Shown piece after piece: positions 22,091 through 36,200 of a DNA stretch of 64,000 nt (position 1 is the stretch's first letter; each line of letters starts with the position of its first letter). A program made the translations under genes and the position numbers. Source of the DNA: Periplaneta americana (Eukaryota; Arthropoda; Insecta; Blattodea; Blattidae); the NCBI RefSeq assembly GCF_040183065.1, contig NC_091127.1, positions 23,616,391 to 23,680,390 on the forward strand, in the 5' to 3' direction. The notes beneath the pieces are model-generated. The model did no database searches and had not been told where the DNA came from. It saw nothing but the letters and a program-made list of their open reading frames with translations.

Positions 22091-22302
22091 GATATAATAT
22101 ATGTATGTATGTATTTATTAACACTACAATTATTGGGTATACACCCGGTGGCAGTGATATATAATATACAATAATACGATATACAATTCTACAATAATTA
22201 CAGCAATAAAAGAACAATTAAAAAAATGAAACAAAATAAACCTAAGATTTCTAACTATAAATAAATAGATGCAATAAACATAGGACTGTAAATAAAAACT
22301 AT
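22091..22302. repeat. Dispersed repeat block inside the pentanucleotide array
   Basis: A non-array insert containing TATTAACACTACAATTATTG and CACCCGGTGGCAGTG. It splits the TGATA array into two blocks. It may be a LINE 3' segment on the minus strand; this is low certainty. Confidence 0.4.
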
Positions 22303-22432
22303 GATATGATATATGATATAATATGATATATGATATGATATAATATGATATATGATGATATGATATGATATGATATGATATGATATGATATGATATGATA
22401 TGATATGATATGATATGATATATGACATGATT

Positions 22433-23199
22433 TATTATCACTCAACCGTTTGGTCTTGCAGGTCCTTCACATTCCTGTATTCGGGCCAGCATTCTCATTG
22501 TTACACTACTTACATCAATTGAGGACATAGCTGCAATAAGGGCCCATACTCCAAAATGCTGTTCTGAGATATATAGAGTTGAAATCTTTAAAAACAGTGC
22601 AGGGCATATAAAATATATTAAAATAAACAGATTTACCAGCATTACTGTTCAACATTTCTCAACGAAACTTTGTGGGTATAATCACGACACTACGGAGAAT
22701 CGATTTATGCATTCTCAGGAAAAAAGGCCTATGGGGCTATGGGTCCTTATTGCAGCTAAGTCCTCAATTTTAAACTTACAAGCAAACATTCTGATGGAGG
22801 CAGATAAAAAAGTTTTTTTTTTTTTACCATGTTAATAATGTCAAAAGTAGCGCTTATACAAATTTTGGCCACTCGACCGCAATTACAAGGGTTGTAAAAT
22901 ACCGCCAAATTCTTTAAGTTTCAAGACCTTAATATTAACAAAATAAATACTAAAAAGATAGAAATATAATAATAATATATGAATTAAAATTACAATCTAC
23001 AAAAAATTACAATTAAATCCAATTTCTTAATAAAATTCCAAATAATAATCCAATAATAAATATAAATGTAATCCATCTCCATCAAAACATAAACTGCACC
23101 TTGACCTGAAATAATTTATATAAATTAAATTAAGAAAATTTCATTTACCCTGAGAAGATTTTCAAAAAATAAGTTCACCAGGGTCCGGTAACAGATAGA
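22433..23199. other. No gene seen
   Basis: AT-rich sequence with a T-run at 22814. A 66-residue minus-strand frame at 22442-22642 has no domain. Confidence 0.4.
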
Positions 23200-23797
23200 A
23201 ACCACAATTTCATCGGAGGAAATTACACGCAGAATAAATATGAGAAATGCCTATTATTATTCGGTCAAAAACTTTGTAATCCAGTCTGCTCTCAAAAAAC
23301 GCTGAAAGTTAGAATTTATAAAACAGTTATATTATCGGTTGTTCTGTATTGTTGTGAAACTTGGACTCTCACTTTCAGAGAGGAACAGAGATTAAGGGTG
23401 TTTGAGAATAAGGTGCTTAGGAAAATATTTGGGGCTAAGAGGGATGAAGTTACAGGAGAATGGAGAAAGTTACACAACGCAGAACTGCACGTATTCTATT
23501 CTTCATCAGACATAATTAGGAACATTAAATCCAAACGTTTGAGATGGGCAGGGCATGTAGCACGTATGGGCGAATCTATAAATGCATGTAGAACATTAGT
23601 TGGGAGACCTGAGGGGAAAAGACCTTCGGGGAGGCCAAGACGTAGATGGAAGGATAATATTAAAAATGGATTTGAGGCAAGTGGGATATTATGGTAGAGA
23701 CTGGATTAATCTTGCTCAGGATAGGGTCCAATGGCGGGCTTATGTAAGGGCGACAATGAACCTTCGAGTTCCTTGAAAGCCATAAGTAAGATTAATA
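23200..23797 (+). pseudogene. 5'-truncated LINE, C-terminal domain
   Basis: Begins inside the region after the reverse transcriptase (…ILSVVLYCCETWTL) and continues in frame from 23398: [32 protein letters not shown]-type residues, then GRPEGKRPSGRPRRRW. A frameshift near 23680 separates it from the terminal DWINLAQD block. It ends in AAGCCATAAGTAAG, the short tail of this family. It is the same family as 45595-46055 and 47106-48069. These conserved C-terminal segments sit behind endonuclease/RT LINEs that are very numerous in cockroach-like genomes. Confidence 0.8.
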
Positions 23798-24577
23798 AAG
23801 GGGCGTGTCTGTTTATGATTCCAGTTAAAAATATAACGAGTTTCCGTACATTTAAAAAACATCAATTGTTAGGTCGTGTAGAGATACGGCACCCAGCAAT
23901 GACGATAAGGAGAACTCGAACTCCGATCCAGAGCAACCCAACGAAGAGGCGCAGAACAACACATTAGGATGGGAATTAAGACGGTTACTGGACCGGGCGA
24001 TAGATTCAGAGGCAAGACAGTGAGTTAGGGGATGAAGGTGAAGGATACAGGGCGTGGCGGAACGGCAGCAACCCAGACTTTGTTTAGGGCTAATCCTCGG
24101 AGATATATGAGCTCCACGTCATCTCACCCCTTCGGGAGGATTTGCCGGGTGAGAAATGAGATGGGCTTCGAACACTGGCCGACCCGGAGAAGCTGCCGCA
24201 ACCCCATGCAAATGCAGACGAGTCCATATGAGGTCCGTTACACGGAGAACATATTGCAGCGGAGACACTCATAATGAAAAAGTACACGATTCCATATATG
24301 ACGTCAGTTCCGCCAAGGAATAGCCCCATATTTCTTCTGAGAATTCAGCGATTTACTCAAATAAGAGGTAAAGTCACACTTCCCAAGATTCGAGAAAATT
24401 AAGAAAGCTGTAGCTAAATATGTTTTAAATAATACGACAAACCACTGTCATTTTCAATAATTAATTTATTCCCTGAACATTAAATAACTCCTTTGTGAAT
24501 TCTGTAGGCCTACTACAAATGAACGAAATCATTATTTATGAAATAAAGAAAATCAATCACAAAAATAACACATATAT
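23798..24577. other. No gene seen; GC-richer block at 24005-24300
   Basis: An 80-residue plus-strand frame (24032-24274) overlaps a minus-strand frame of equal length, and neither shows a domain. CATCTCACCC and GGGTGAGAAATGAGATG form an imperfect inverted pair at 24121-24166. The nature of the block is unknown. Confidence 0.4.
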
Positions 24578-27500
24578 TCTTTGTGTTTCGGAACAATTCA
24601 CAACTCTTACTTTGATATTGCCGTTTATATTTAATTTCATTACGTTATACGTTCTAGTATTTCGCAACAATTGAGCTCTTTTTCATGTTGCCTATGATAA
24701 TACCGTTTAAAGTTCATTTTATTAAGTTATACATTCTAGTGTTTCGCAACAATTGAGCTCTTTTCCATTTGCCTATGATAGTACCGTTTATAGTTCATTT
24801 CATTAAGTTATATGTTCTAGTACTTCGCAATAATTGAGCTCTTTTCCATGTTGCCTATGATAGTACCGTTTATAGTTCATTTCATTAAGTTATACGTTCT
24901 AGTGTTTGGCAACAATTGAGCTCTTTTCCATGTTGCCTATGATAGTACCGTTTATAGTTCATTTAATTAAGTTCTATGTTCTAGTGCTTCGCAACAACTG
25001 AGCTTTTTTCCATGTTGCCTATGATAGTACCGTTTATAGTTCATTTCATTAAGTTATATGTTCTAGTGTTTGGCAACAATTGAGCTCTTTTCCATGTTGC
25101 CTATGATAGTACCGTTTATAGTTCACTTTATTAAGTTATATGTTCTAGTGTTTCGCAACAATTGAGCTCTTTTCCATTTGCCTATGATAGTACCGTTTAT
25201 AGTTCATTTCATTAAGTTATATGTTCTAGTGCTTCGCAATAATTGAGCTCTTTTCCATGTTGCCTATGATAGTACCGTTTATAGTTCATTTCATTAAGTT
25301 ATAAGTTCTAGTGTTTGGCAACAATTGAGCTCTTTTCCATGTTGCCTATCATAGTACCGTTTATAGTTAATTTCATCAAGTTATATGTTCTAGTGCTTCG
25401 CAACAATTGAGCTTTTTTCCATGTTGCCTATGATAGTACCGTTTATAGTTCATTTCATTAAGTTATATGTTCTAGTGTTTGGCAACAATTGAGCTCTTTT
25501 CCATGTTGCCTATGATAGTACCGTTTATAGTTCACTTTATTAAGTTATATGTTCTAGTGTTTCGCAACAATTGAGCTCTTTTCCATTTGCCTATGATAGT
25601 ACCATTTATAGTTCATTTCATTAAGTTATATGTTCTAGTGTTTGGCAACAATTGAGCTCTTTTCCATGTTGCCTATGATAGTACCGTTTACAGTTCACTT
25701 TATTAAGTTATATGTTCTAGTGTTTCGCAACAATTGAGCTCTTTTCCATTTGCCTATGATAGTACCGTTTATAGTTCATTTCATTAAGTTATATGTTCTA
25801 GTGCTTCGCAATAATTGAGCTCTTTTCCATGTTGCCTATGATAGTACCGTTTATAGTTCATTTCATTAAGTTATAAGTTCTAGTGTTTGGCAACAATTGA
25901 GCTCTTTTCCATGTTGCCTATCATAGTACCGTTTATAGTTAATTTCATCAAGTTATATGTTCTAGTGCTTCGCAACAATTGAGCTTTTTTCCATGTTGCC
26001 TATGATAGTACCGTTTATAGTTCATTTCATTAAGTTATATGTTCTATTGTTTGGCAACAATTGGGCTCTTTTCCATGTTGCCTATGATAGTACCGTTTAT
26101 AGTTCACTTCATTAAGTTATATGTTCTAGTGCTTAGCAATAATTGAGCTCTTTTCCATGTTGCCTATGATAGTACCGTTTATAGTTCATTTCATTAAGTT
26201 CTATGTTCTAGTGCTTCGCAACAATTGAGCTCTTTTCCATGTTGCCTATGATAGTACCGTTTATAGTTCATTTCCTTAAGTTCTATGTTCTAGTGCTTCG
26301 CAATAATTGAGCTCTTTTCCATGTTGCCTATGATAGTACCGTTTATAGTTCATTTCATTAAGTTATATGTTCTAGTGCTTCGCAATAATTGAGCTCGTTT
26401 CCATGTTGCCTATGATAGTACCGTTTATAGTTAATTTCATCAAGTTATATGTTCTAGTGTTTCGCAACAATTGATCTCTTTTCCATGTTGCCTATGATAG
26501 TACCGTTTATAGTTAATTTCATCAAGTTATATGTTCTAGTGTTTCGCAACAATTGATCTCTTTTCCATGTTGCCTATGATAGTACCGTTTATAGTTAATT
26601 TCATCAAGTTATATGTTCTAGTGCTTCGCAACAATTGAGCTCTTTTCCATGTTGCCTATGATAATGCCCTTTATAGTTCATTTCGTTAAGTTATACATTC
26701 TAGTGTTTGGCAACATTTGAGCTCTTTTTCATGTTGTCTATGATAATGCCATTTATAGTTAATTTCGTTAAGTTATACGTTCTAGTGTTTTGCAACAATT
26801 GAGCTCTTTTCCATGTTGTCTATGATTATGCCGTTTATAGTTAATTTCATTAAGTTATACGTTCTAGTGTTTGGCAACAATTGAGCTCTTTTCCATGTTG
26901 CCTATGATAGTACCGTTTACAGTTCACTTTATTAAGTTATATGTTCTAGTGTTTCGCAACAATTGAGCTCTTTTCCATTTGCCTATGATAGTACCGTTTA
27001 TAGTTCATTTCATTAAGTTATATGTTCTAGTGCTTCGCAATAATTGAGCTCTTTTCCATGTTGCCTATGATAGTACCGTTTATAGTTCATTTCATTAAGT
27101 TATAAGTTCTAGTGTTTGGCAACAATTGAGCTCTTTTCCATGTTGCCTATCATAGTACCGTTTATAGTTAATTTCATCAAGTTATATGTTCTAGTGCTTC
27201 GCAACAATTGAGCTTTTTTCCATGTTGCCTATGATAGTACCGTTTATAGTTCATTTCATTAAGTTATATGTTCTATTGTTTGGCAACAATTGGGCTCTTT
27301 TCCATGTTGCCTATGATAGTACCGTTTATAGTTCACTTCATTAAGTTATATGTTCTAGTGCTTAGCAATAATTGAGCTCTTTTCCATGTTGCCTATGATA
27401 GTACCGTTTATAGTTCATTTCATTAAGTTCTATGTTCTAGTGCTTCGCAACAATTGAGCTCTTTTCCATGTTGCCTATGATAGTACCGTTTATAGTTCAT

Positions 27501-30036
27501 TTCATTAAGTTCTATGTTCTAGTGCTTCGCAATAATTGAGCTCTTTTCCATGTTGCCTATGATAGTACCGTTTATAGTTCATTTCATTAAGTTATATGTT
27601 CTAGTGCTTCGCAATAATTGAGCTCGTTTCCATGTTGCCTATGATAGTACCGTTTATAGTTAATTTCATCAAGTTATATGTTCTAGTGTTTCGCAACAAT
27701 TGATCTCTTTTCCATGTTGCCTATGATAGTACCGTTTATAGTTAATTTCATCAAGTTATATGTTCTAGTGTTTCGCAACAATTGATCTCTTTTCCATGTT
27801 GCCTATGATAGTACCGTTTATAGTTAATTTCATCAAGTTATATGTTCTAGTGCTTCGCAACAATTGAGCTCTTTTCCATGTTGCCTATGATAATGCCCTT
27901 TATAGTTCATTTCGTTAAGTTATACATTCTAGTGTTTGGCAACATTTGAGCTCTTTTTCATGTTGTCTATGATAATGCCATTTATAGTTAATTTCGTTAA
28001 GTTATACGTTCTAGTGTTTTGCAACAATTGAGCTCTTTTCCATGTTGTCTATGATTATGCCGTTTATAGTTAATTTCATTAAGTTATACGTTCTAGTGTT
28101 TGACAATATTTGAGCTCTTTTTCATGTTGTCTATGATAATGCCGTTTATAGTCGATTTCATTAAGTTATACGTTCTAGTGTTTCGCAACATTTGAGCTCT
28201 TTTCCATGTTGTCTATGATAGTACCGTTTATAGTTAATTTCATCAAGTTATATGTTCTAGTGTTTCGCAACAATTGATCTCTTTTCCATGTTGCCTATGA
28301 TAGTACCGTTTATAGTTAATTTCATCAAGTTATATGTTCTAGTGCTTCGCAACAATTGAGCTCTTTTCCATGTTGCCTATGATAATGCCCTTTATAGTTC
28401 ATTTCGTTAAGTTATACATTCTAGTGTTTGGCAACATTTGAGCTCTTTTTCATGTTGTCTATGATAATGCCATTTATAGTTAATTTCGTTAAGTTATACG
28501 TTCTAGTGTTTTGCAACAATTGAGCTCTTTTCCATGTTGTCTATGATTATGCCGTTTATAGTTAATTTCATTAAGTTATACGTTCTAGTGTTTGACAATA
28601 TTTGAGCTCTTTTTCATGTTGTCTATGATAATGCCGTTTATAGTTAATTTCATTAAGTTATACGTTCTAGTGTTTCGCAACAATTGAGCTCTTCTTCACG
28701 TTGTCTATGATAATGCCGTTTATAGTTAATTTCATTAAGTTATACGTTCTAGTGTTTCGCAACATTTGAGCTCTTTATCATGTTGTCTATGATAATACCG
28801 TTTTTACTTAATTTCATTAAGTTATACGTTCTAGTGTTTAGAAACAATTGAGCTCTTTATGTTGCCTATAACAATATCGTTTATAGTTAATTTCATTAAG
28901 TTATACGTTCTAGTGTTTTGCAACAATTGAGCTCTTTTTCATGTTCTTTATGATAATACCGTTTATAGTTCATTTCATTAAGTTATACCTTCTAGTGTTT
29001 CGCAACAATTGAGCTCTTTTTCATGTTGCCTATGATAATACTGTTTATAGTTCATTTCATTAAGTTATACGTTCTAGTGTTTCGCTACAATTGAGCTCTT
29101 TTTCATGTTGCCTACGATAATACTGTTTATAGTTCATTTCATTAAGTTATACGTTCTAGTGTTTCGCAACAATTGAGCTCTTTTTCATGTTGCCTATGAT
29201 AATACTGTTTATAGTTCATTTCATTAAGTTATACGTTCTAGTGTTTCGCAACATTTGAGCTCTTTATCATGTTGTCTATGATAATACCGTTTTTACTTAA
29301 TTTCATTAAGTTATACGTTCTAGTGTTTAGAAACAATTGAGCTCTTTATGTTGCCTATAACAATATCGTTTATAGTTAATTTCATTAAGTTATACGTTCT
29401 AGTGTTTTGCAACAATTGAGCTCTTTTCATGTTCTTTATGATAATACCGTTTATAGTTCATTTCATTAAGTTATACCTTCTAGTGTTTCGCAACAATTGA
29501 GCTCTTTTTCATGTTGCCTATGATAATACTGTTTATAGTTCATTTCATTAAGTTATACGTTCTAGTGTTTCGCTACAATTGAGCTCTTTTTCATGTTGCC
29601 TACGATAATACTGTTTATAGTTCATTTCATTAAGTTATACGTTCTAGTGTTTCGCAACATTTGAGCTCTTTATCATGTTGTCTATGATAATACCGTTTTT
29701 ACTTAATTTCATTAAGTTATACGTTCTAGTGTTTAGAAACAATTGAGCTCTTTATGTTGCCTATAACAATATCGTTTATAGTTAATTTCATTAAGTTATA
29801 CGTTCTAGTGTTTTGCAACAATTGAGCTCTTTTTCATGTTGTCTATGATAATACCGTTTATATTTCATTTCATTAAGTTATACCTTCTAGTGTTTCGCAA
29901 CAATTGAGCTCTTTTTCATGTTGCCTATGATAATACTGTTTATAGTTCATTTCATTAAGTTATACGTTCTAGTGTTTCGCTACAATTGAGCTCTTTTTCA
30001 TGTTGCCTATGATAATGTCGTTTATAGTTCATTTCA
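24578..30036. repeat. 82-bp satellite array, about 66 copies
   Basis: The unit contains GTTCTAGTGTTTCGCAACAA, TTGAGCTCTTTTCCATGTTG and CTATGATAGTACCGTTTATA. Period is 82 bp, with 81-bp variants lacking one base in CCATGTTGCC. Nearly every unit has a SacI-type GAGCTC. Variant classes change along the array: GATAGTACCG at left, GATAATGCC in the middle, GATAATACTG at right. The first copy (24578-24660) and the last are degenerate. No frame stays open, because 82 is not a multiple of 3. Confidence 0.95.
25640..28095. repeat. Higher-order duplication within the 82-bp satellite (about 1229 bp x 2)
   Basis: A 15-unit block is repeated in tandem. Marker variants such as CGTTTACAGTTCAC (25687, 26917), GCCTATCATAGTACC (25913, 27142) and ATAATGCCCTTTATAG (about 26661, 27890) recur 1229-1230 bp apart. 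Further shorter duplications (about 492 bp, then about 490 and 405 bp) follow at 28.2-29.8 kb. Confidence 0.85.
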
Positions 30037-30540
30037 ACGAACTCGGTGAGTCTGAGTACGTGAGCTGCTCTCTGCGAAGACGTTGCCACTTGCTCGCTTC
30101 GTGCAATGGTTTGAATTTAGAGGTTTTTAAAATTAAATTTACATGAGCTATTGAAATGCGCCAGAGGGATAAATTATTCTCTATTAGATATGGACAAAAA
30201 TTACGATTTTACTTGCAATAGTTACCGAATAAGATACTGTTAAACATTTAAAAAAAAAAAAAAACATGAACTTTCCACCAATATGATATTATAATTTTTA
30301 TTACATTCAACATGAGCTATTCGCTCTGGAAATCTGCAAGGCATTTCACTTCCACCCTGTATATCTTATGTGGTCTGTTCCCATAAAAGCCATTACTTTC
30401 ATTTTTGTTTCGGAGATTTTCATGTCTATTACTATTATTAATTGAAAACTACGAGAATTCTTGCAAAGAAAACGGACATATCACGTGAAAACCCAGTCTA
30501 CGTACATTAAAAATTCTACTTCGGATCGCCGGAACTCTAG
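30037..30540. other. No gene seen
   Basis: Edge of the satellite followed by AT-rich spacer with an A-run at 30251-30264. Confidence 0.4.
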
Positions 30541-30610
30541 TCAGGTCCGCAGCGTGGAAAGCCACGTTCTAGCCATTCGGCTAATGGCGCTCCAAGAGGA
30601 AATAAAACAC
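30541..30610 (-). repeat. tRNA-derived SINE head, minus strand
   Basis: On the minus strand: GCGCCATTAGCCGAATGGCT, then AGAACGTGGCTTTCCACGCT. This matches the SINE head at 59036-59105. The B box is weak and the body decayed. Confidence 0.6.
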
Positions 30611-31743
30611 TGCCGTATGAAATGTAACATTCTTTCTCATTATACATTTTACACAGTAACTTTTACCGCTATTTTAAATGAAGCTGTGGCAAATGAATTT
30701 TCCAGAACCATTTTATACCTTCTCCGCACATGGACTATGTTCCAGTATTCTAATTTGTCTGAAGGCAAGTCAGACGAGTATTTTCTCATAGTCTACTAGT
30801 GTAACCTGACAGTTCAAAGTCACGGTTCTCTCGCGACCTAAAGTACGTGTTGTTCTTTGACTGCAGAGAATAATTAACCACAAGAGACAAGTCTTATCCG
30901 ATAGATTCTACAATGACAATGACGACAAAGGAGGGAAACAGAAGATATAATATGCATATTCTGTCATTTCAAGGTATTTCGGAGACAAAGGGAACGATCT
31001 ATGTAAGCTCCAAGAAACATAGAACAAATTATTAAAAAGGATAAAACCGAAAAGAGGATTGAAGTTACTACAAAAACACGGGTGGAGGGGAGCAGCCTAT
31101 CTTTTAGTATGTATCAGAACAGTCTGACTATCCCATGGATGTCTTCACGTCCAGCCACGACCTCACGAATGGCGCTCAGAGCAACAACCGGAAATCGTCA
31201 GAAATGGTTTTCACGCTTACGTGTTATCTACATTAATTCCTGTTGGCTTACAAATTTCCACTACAATAAATTAATTTAGAAAGAGTACAGGTATAAGACA
31301 TTTACTTATTTCCTCATAGCACATAGTGGTGTGCGACACTGATAGTTCGTTACTTTTAAGTAAATAAAAGTTGATTTAATTTATTTACTTACCGCACGTA
31401 TGTTGTAAGTTTAACTTACAAGGCGTACTAATAACATCGGTAAGGTTGTTAAAAAACGCAATTAGCCAAAAAAAAAATTACATCAAAGACTTTTTTCCTC
31501 GCTTTGGCTTCAGAAAATCTGTCGATGACGTCAGAGAACTTCATTTTCAGCGTTACATCCTTCTCAGATCACATCAACACAAGTGCATTCATTTTATTGT
31601 TCCCAAGAACTGATCTTTAGCATTAGGATAAACACCATCGATTTTAACTTTCGTGTCACGTTGGAATGAAAAAATTATTTTCATGGATCATGTAATGTGG
31701 CTTTGCAAAAGAATATAATCTATCCAATTTACACGATGCAATT
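30611..31743. other. No gene seen
   Basis: A 112-residue plus-strand frame (30461-30799) overlaps the SINE relic and has no domain. The rest is AT-rich. Confidence 0.4.
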
Positions 31744-32564
31744 AATAGTAATATACGTTACAAGAACGGTATGTTGACGTTTTCATGGTCGAGGAAAAGA
31801 TTGAAAAAGCGAAACGTAGTTGAGCTTTTTTAATTTCCGACAACATGAAAACAAACATACCGCTCGTGTATTGTACATTATTTTGTGCGAAGATCGTTTA
31901 TTACATACCTGAAAGACGAATTTCTAATTAGTTGCAATGAAGTCTCCATGTTGGTTTCTGTTTAATGACGGCAACTTCGGAACACCAAAATATCTTTCTT
32001 CAACATTGTTGCTATAAAATGTTTTCTGTGTTTTATACAAATTATCATCTATACTCCAGCAGGCCGTGATATACGTCTGTCTTTTTTTTCCCCCAGTCTA
32101 TAAATGCGAACTTAAAACAAACGGTAAGGTTATGTAATGATTTATTTTTAATTTAATATTTTAACAATATTATTTATATAACATATTGTAGTAATAACAT
32201 CGGCATCTGGAATCTTGTTGATTTTTTCACGGCTTCCTTAATGTTACTTGTATCAGGAATGCAAAAAGTTTCGTGGAGTAGTAGACTTTACTTAATTTTT
32301 GCAAATATTTAAAAACAATAATTAACATTGCAATTTAGGTGAAATTGCAGTGGTAAGTTTCCAATTTATAATTATTACTATGTTGAACGTCTCTAAAAAT
32401 AATATGTTAAAAGCCCAAAGCAGTAAAATTAATGTCGCGCTTAAGCGGTAAGAAGAGGGAAATTGTTGTGTGTGTTACGTTGGGAATACTGAATGTGGTA
32501 TTTCACATTTACCGCGCATTGGTTCTGTGCGGAAAACAAGCAAATACGCACGATCTCGCACAAA
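31744..32564 (+). repeat. Dispersed hairpin repeat, copy 2
   Basis: Runs from AATAGTAATATACGTTACAA through a hairpin with the loop oriented GAAAAAGCGAAACGTAGTTG to a tail ending CGCACGATCTCGCACAAA. The block order equals copies 1 and 3. The internal text AGGTGAAATTGCAGTGGTAA and CGCTTAAGCGGTAAGAAGAG is highly conserved between copies. Confidence 0.8.
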
Positions 32565-33225
32565 AAAATTTGCATTAGCTATCATCGAATTTTTTTTCAG
32601 GGGAGATTGTCTCTGCAGAGCTCGCGCTGGGCCTCTAAGACCCAAAGCAAATAGTTTACATGTTCTACGTTACTGTGTAAAAAAAATTATATCCCACCAC
32701 TAGCGCCTATGATCAAAAGTTTCTTTTTTTTGTAACAGAAATATTGAAAATATGTACTGTGGTGAAAGTCGTGCAATCAATTCTTTTTAAGGTATCGTAC
32801 TCTAGATTGCGATATACACAAGTTCATCCTACCCAGAGGATCGTCAATATATCAAGAAGAAATCGATTTCAAAAATTTTACAGGTATAGGCATTAGTCCC
32901 CTTGTTGACCTCAGCACCTCAATCATTCGAGTTGCATTTCCCTACTTGGTCCACTCGCCTGTCACAACTGCGAAATTACCCCCTCTCCCGTCGCAGAACA
33001 CATTGCTGATATGTCCGAGGGGAGACATTCCACTCCAGCACCGCCGAGGGAGTCGCCACTGCTATGATTAATCGTTGCGCATGCGCTGCACTGCAACTGC
33101 AGCGCTCGAGACATAGCCTACATACACGGAAATACACGTTCAGCTCTTCAGGGTCCATAAAAGTGACCATTACTTTGCCATTTCGTCTGCCTGCCACATT
33201 TACTGTATATGTATCTTTAACGCCC
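32565..33225. other. No gene seen
   Basis: Spacer. A 113-residue minus-strand frame (32976-33317) runs into the satellite and is not convincing. Confidence 0.4.
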
Positions 33226-36200
33226 ATTTTAGTCTGAAGATGCGACTCACAGTCGACGAGTTGGAGATATAACAACATTGGAACAGTAACAGTGGCGGTT
33301 CCGAAGATGCGACTCACAGTCGACGAGATGGAGATATAACATTGGATCAGTAACAGTGGCGGTTCCGAAGATGCGACTCACAGTCGACGAGATGGAGATA
33401 TAACAACATTGGAGCAGTAAGATGCGACTCACAGTCGACGAGATGGAGATATAACAACATTGGATCAGTAACAGTGGCGGTTCCGAAGATGCGAGTCACA
33501 GTCGACGAGATGGAGATATAACATTGGATCAGTAACAGTGGCGGTTCCGAAGATACGACTCACAGTCGACGAGATGGAGATATAGCATTGGATCAGTAAC
33601 AGTGGCGGTTCTGAAGATGCGACTCACAGTCGACGAGATGGAGATATAACAACATTGTATCAGTAACAGTGGTGGTTACGAAGATGCGACTCACAGTCGA
33701 CGAGATGGAGATATAATAACATTGGATCAGTAACAGTGGCTGTTCCGAAGATGCGACTCACAGTCGACGAGATGGAGATTAACAACATTGTATCAGTAAC
33801 AGTAGCGGTTACGAAGATGCGACTCACAGTCGACGAGATGGAGATATAATAACATTGAATCAGTAACAGTGGCGGTTCCGAAGATGCGACTCACAATCGA
33901 CGAGATGGAGATATAACAACATTGGATCAGTAACAGTGCCGATTCTGAAGATGCGACTCAAAGTCGACGAGATGGTGATATAACAACACTGGATCAGTAA
34001 CAGTGACGGTTCTGAAGATGCGACTCAAACTCGACGAGATGGGGATATAAGAACATTGGATCTATAACAGTGGTGGTTCCGAGGATGCGACTCACAGTCG
34101 ACGAGATGGAGATATAACATTGGATCAGTAACAGTGGCGGTTCCGAAGATACGACTCACAGTCGACGAGATAGAGATATAACAACGCTGGATCAGTAACA
34201 GTGGCGGTTCTGAAGATGCGACTCACAGTCAACGAGATGGAGATATAACATTGGATCAGTACCAGTGGCGGTTCTGAAGATGCGACTCACAGTCGACGAC
34301 ATGGAGATATAACAACATTGTATCAGTAACAGTGGCGGTTACGAAGATGCGACTCACAGTCGACGAGATGGAGATATAACATTGGATCAGTAACAGTGGT
34401 GGTTCCGAGGATGCGACTCACAGTCGACGAGATGGAGATATAACATTGGATCAGTAACAGTGGCGGTTCTGAAGATGCGACTCACAGTCGACGAGATGGA
34501 GATATAACATTGGATCAGTAACAGTGGCGGTTCTGAAGATGCGACTCACAGTCGACGAGATGGAGATTAACAACATTGTATCAGTAACAGTAGCTGTTAC
34601 GAAGATGCGACTCACAGTCGACGAGATGGAGATATAATAACATTGAATCAGTAACAGTGGCGGTTCCGAAGATGCGACTCACAATCGACGAGATGGAGAT
34701 ATAACAACATTGGATCAGTAACAGTGCCGATTCTGAAGATGCGACTCAAAGTCGACGAGATGGTGATATAACAACACTGGATCAGTAACAGTGACGGTTC
34801 TGAAGATGCGACTCAAACTCGACGAGATGGGGATATAAGAACATTGGATCTATAACAGTGGTGGTTCCGAGGATGCGACTCACAGTCGACGAGATGGAGA
34901 TATAACATTGGATCAGTAACAGTGGCGGTTCCGAAGATACGACTCACAGTCGACGAGATGGAGATATAACATTGGATCAGTAACAGTGGCGGTTCTGAAG
35001 ATGCGACTCACAGTCGACGAGATGGAGATATAACATTGGATCAGTACCAGTGGCGGTTCTGAAGATGCGACTCACAGTCGACGACATGGAGATATAACAA
35101 CATTGTATCAGTAACAGTGGCGGTTACGAAGATGCGACTCACAGTCGACGAGATGGAGATATAACATTGGATCAGTAACAGTGGTGGTTCCGAGGATGCG
35201 ACTCACAGTCGACGAGATGGAGATATAACATTGGATCAGTAACAGTGGCGGTTCTGAAGATGCGACTCACAGTCGACGAGATGGAGATATAACATTGGAT
35301 CAGTACCAGTGGCGGTTCTGAAGATGCGACTCACAGTCGACGACATGGAGATATAACATTGGATCAGTAACAGTGGCGGTTCCGAAAATACGACTCAGTC
35401 GACGAGATGGAGATATAACATTGGATCAGTAACAGTGGCGGTTCTGAAGATGCGACTCACAGTCGACATGGAGATATAACAACATTGGTTCAGTGACAGT
35501 GGCGGTTACGAAGATGCGACTCACAGTCGACGAGATGGAGATATAATAGCATTGGATCAATAACAGTGACGGTTCTGAAGATGCGACTCAAAGTCGACGA
35601 GATGGAGATATAACAACACTGGATCAGTAACAGTGGCGGTTCTGAAGATGCGACTCAAAGTCGACGAGATGGAGATATAAGAACATTGGATCAATAACAG
35701 TGGTGGTTCCGAAGATGCGACTCACAGTCGACGACTTGGAGATATAACAACATTGTATCAGTAACAGTGGCGGTTACGAAGATGCGACTCACAGTCGACG
35801 AGATGGAGATATAACATTGGATCAGTAACAGTGGCGGTTCCGAAAATACGACTCAGTCGACGAGATGGAGATATAACATTGGATCAGTAACAGTGGCGGT
35901 TCTGAAGATGCGACTCACAGTCGACATGGAGATATAACAACATTGGTTCAGTGACAGTGGCGGTTACGAAGATGCGACTCACAGTCGACGAGATGGAGAT
36001 ATAATAGCATTGGATCAATAACAGTGACGGTTCTGAAGATGCGACTCAAAGTCGACGAGATGGAGATATAACAACACTGGATCAGTAACAGTGGCGGTTC
36101 TGAAGATGCGACTCAAAGTCGACGAGATGGAGATATAAGAACATTGGATCAATAACAGTGGTGGTTCCGAAGATGCGACTCACAGTCGACGAGATGGAGA

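Noticed and set aside
21550..22441. Open frames of 103-152 residues on the minus strand
   Set aside because: They consist only of residues encoded by the TGATA/TGACA pentanucleotide and are open in several phases, so they are a repeat artefact.
30461..30799. 112-residue plus-strand frame
   Set aside because: It runs through a minus-strand SINE head and then AT-rich spacer. No motif.
33247..33432. Open frame within the 64/67-bp satellite
   Set aside because: Unit lengths change phase, the frame is short, and it is not maintained along the array.
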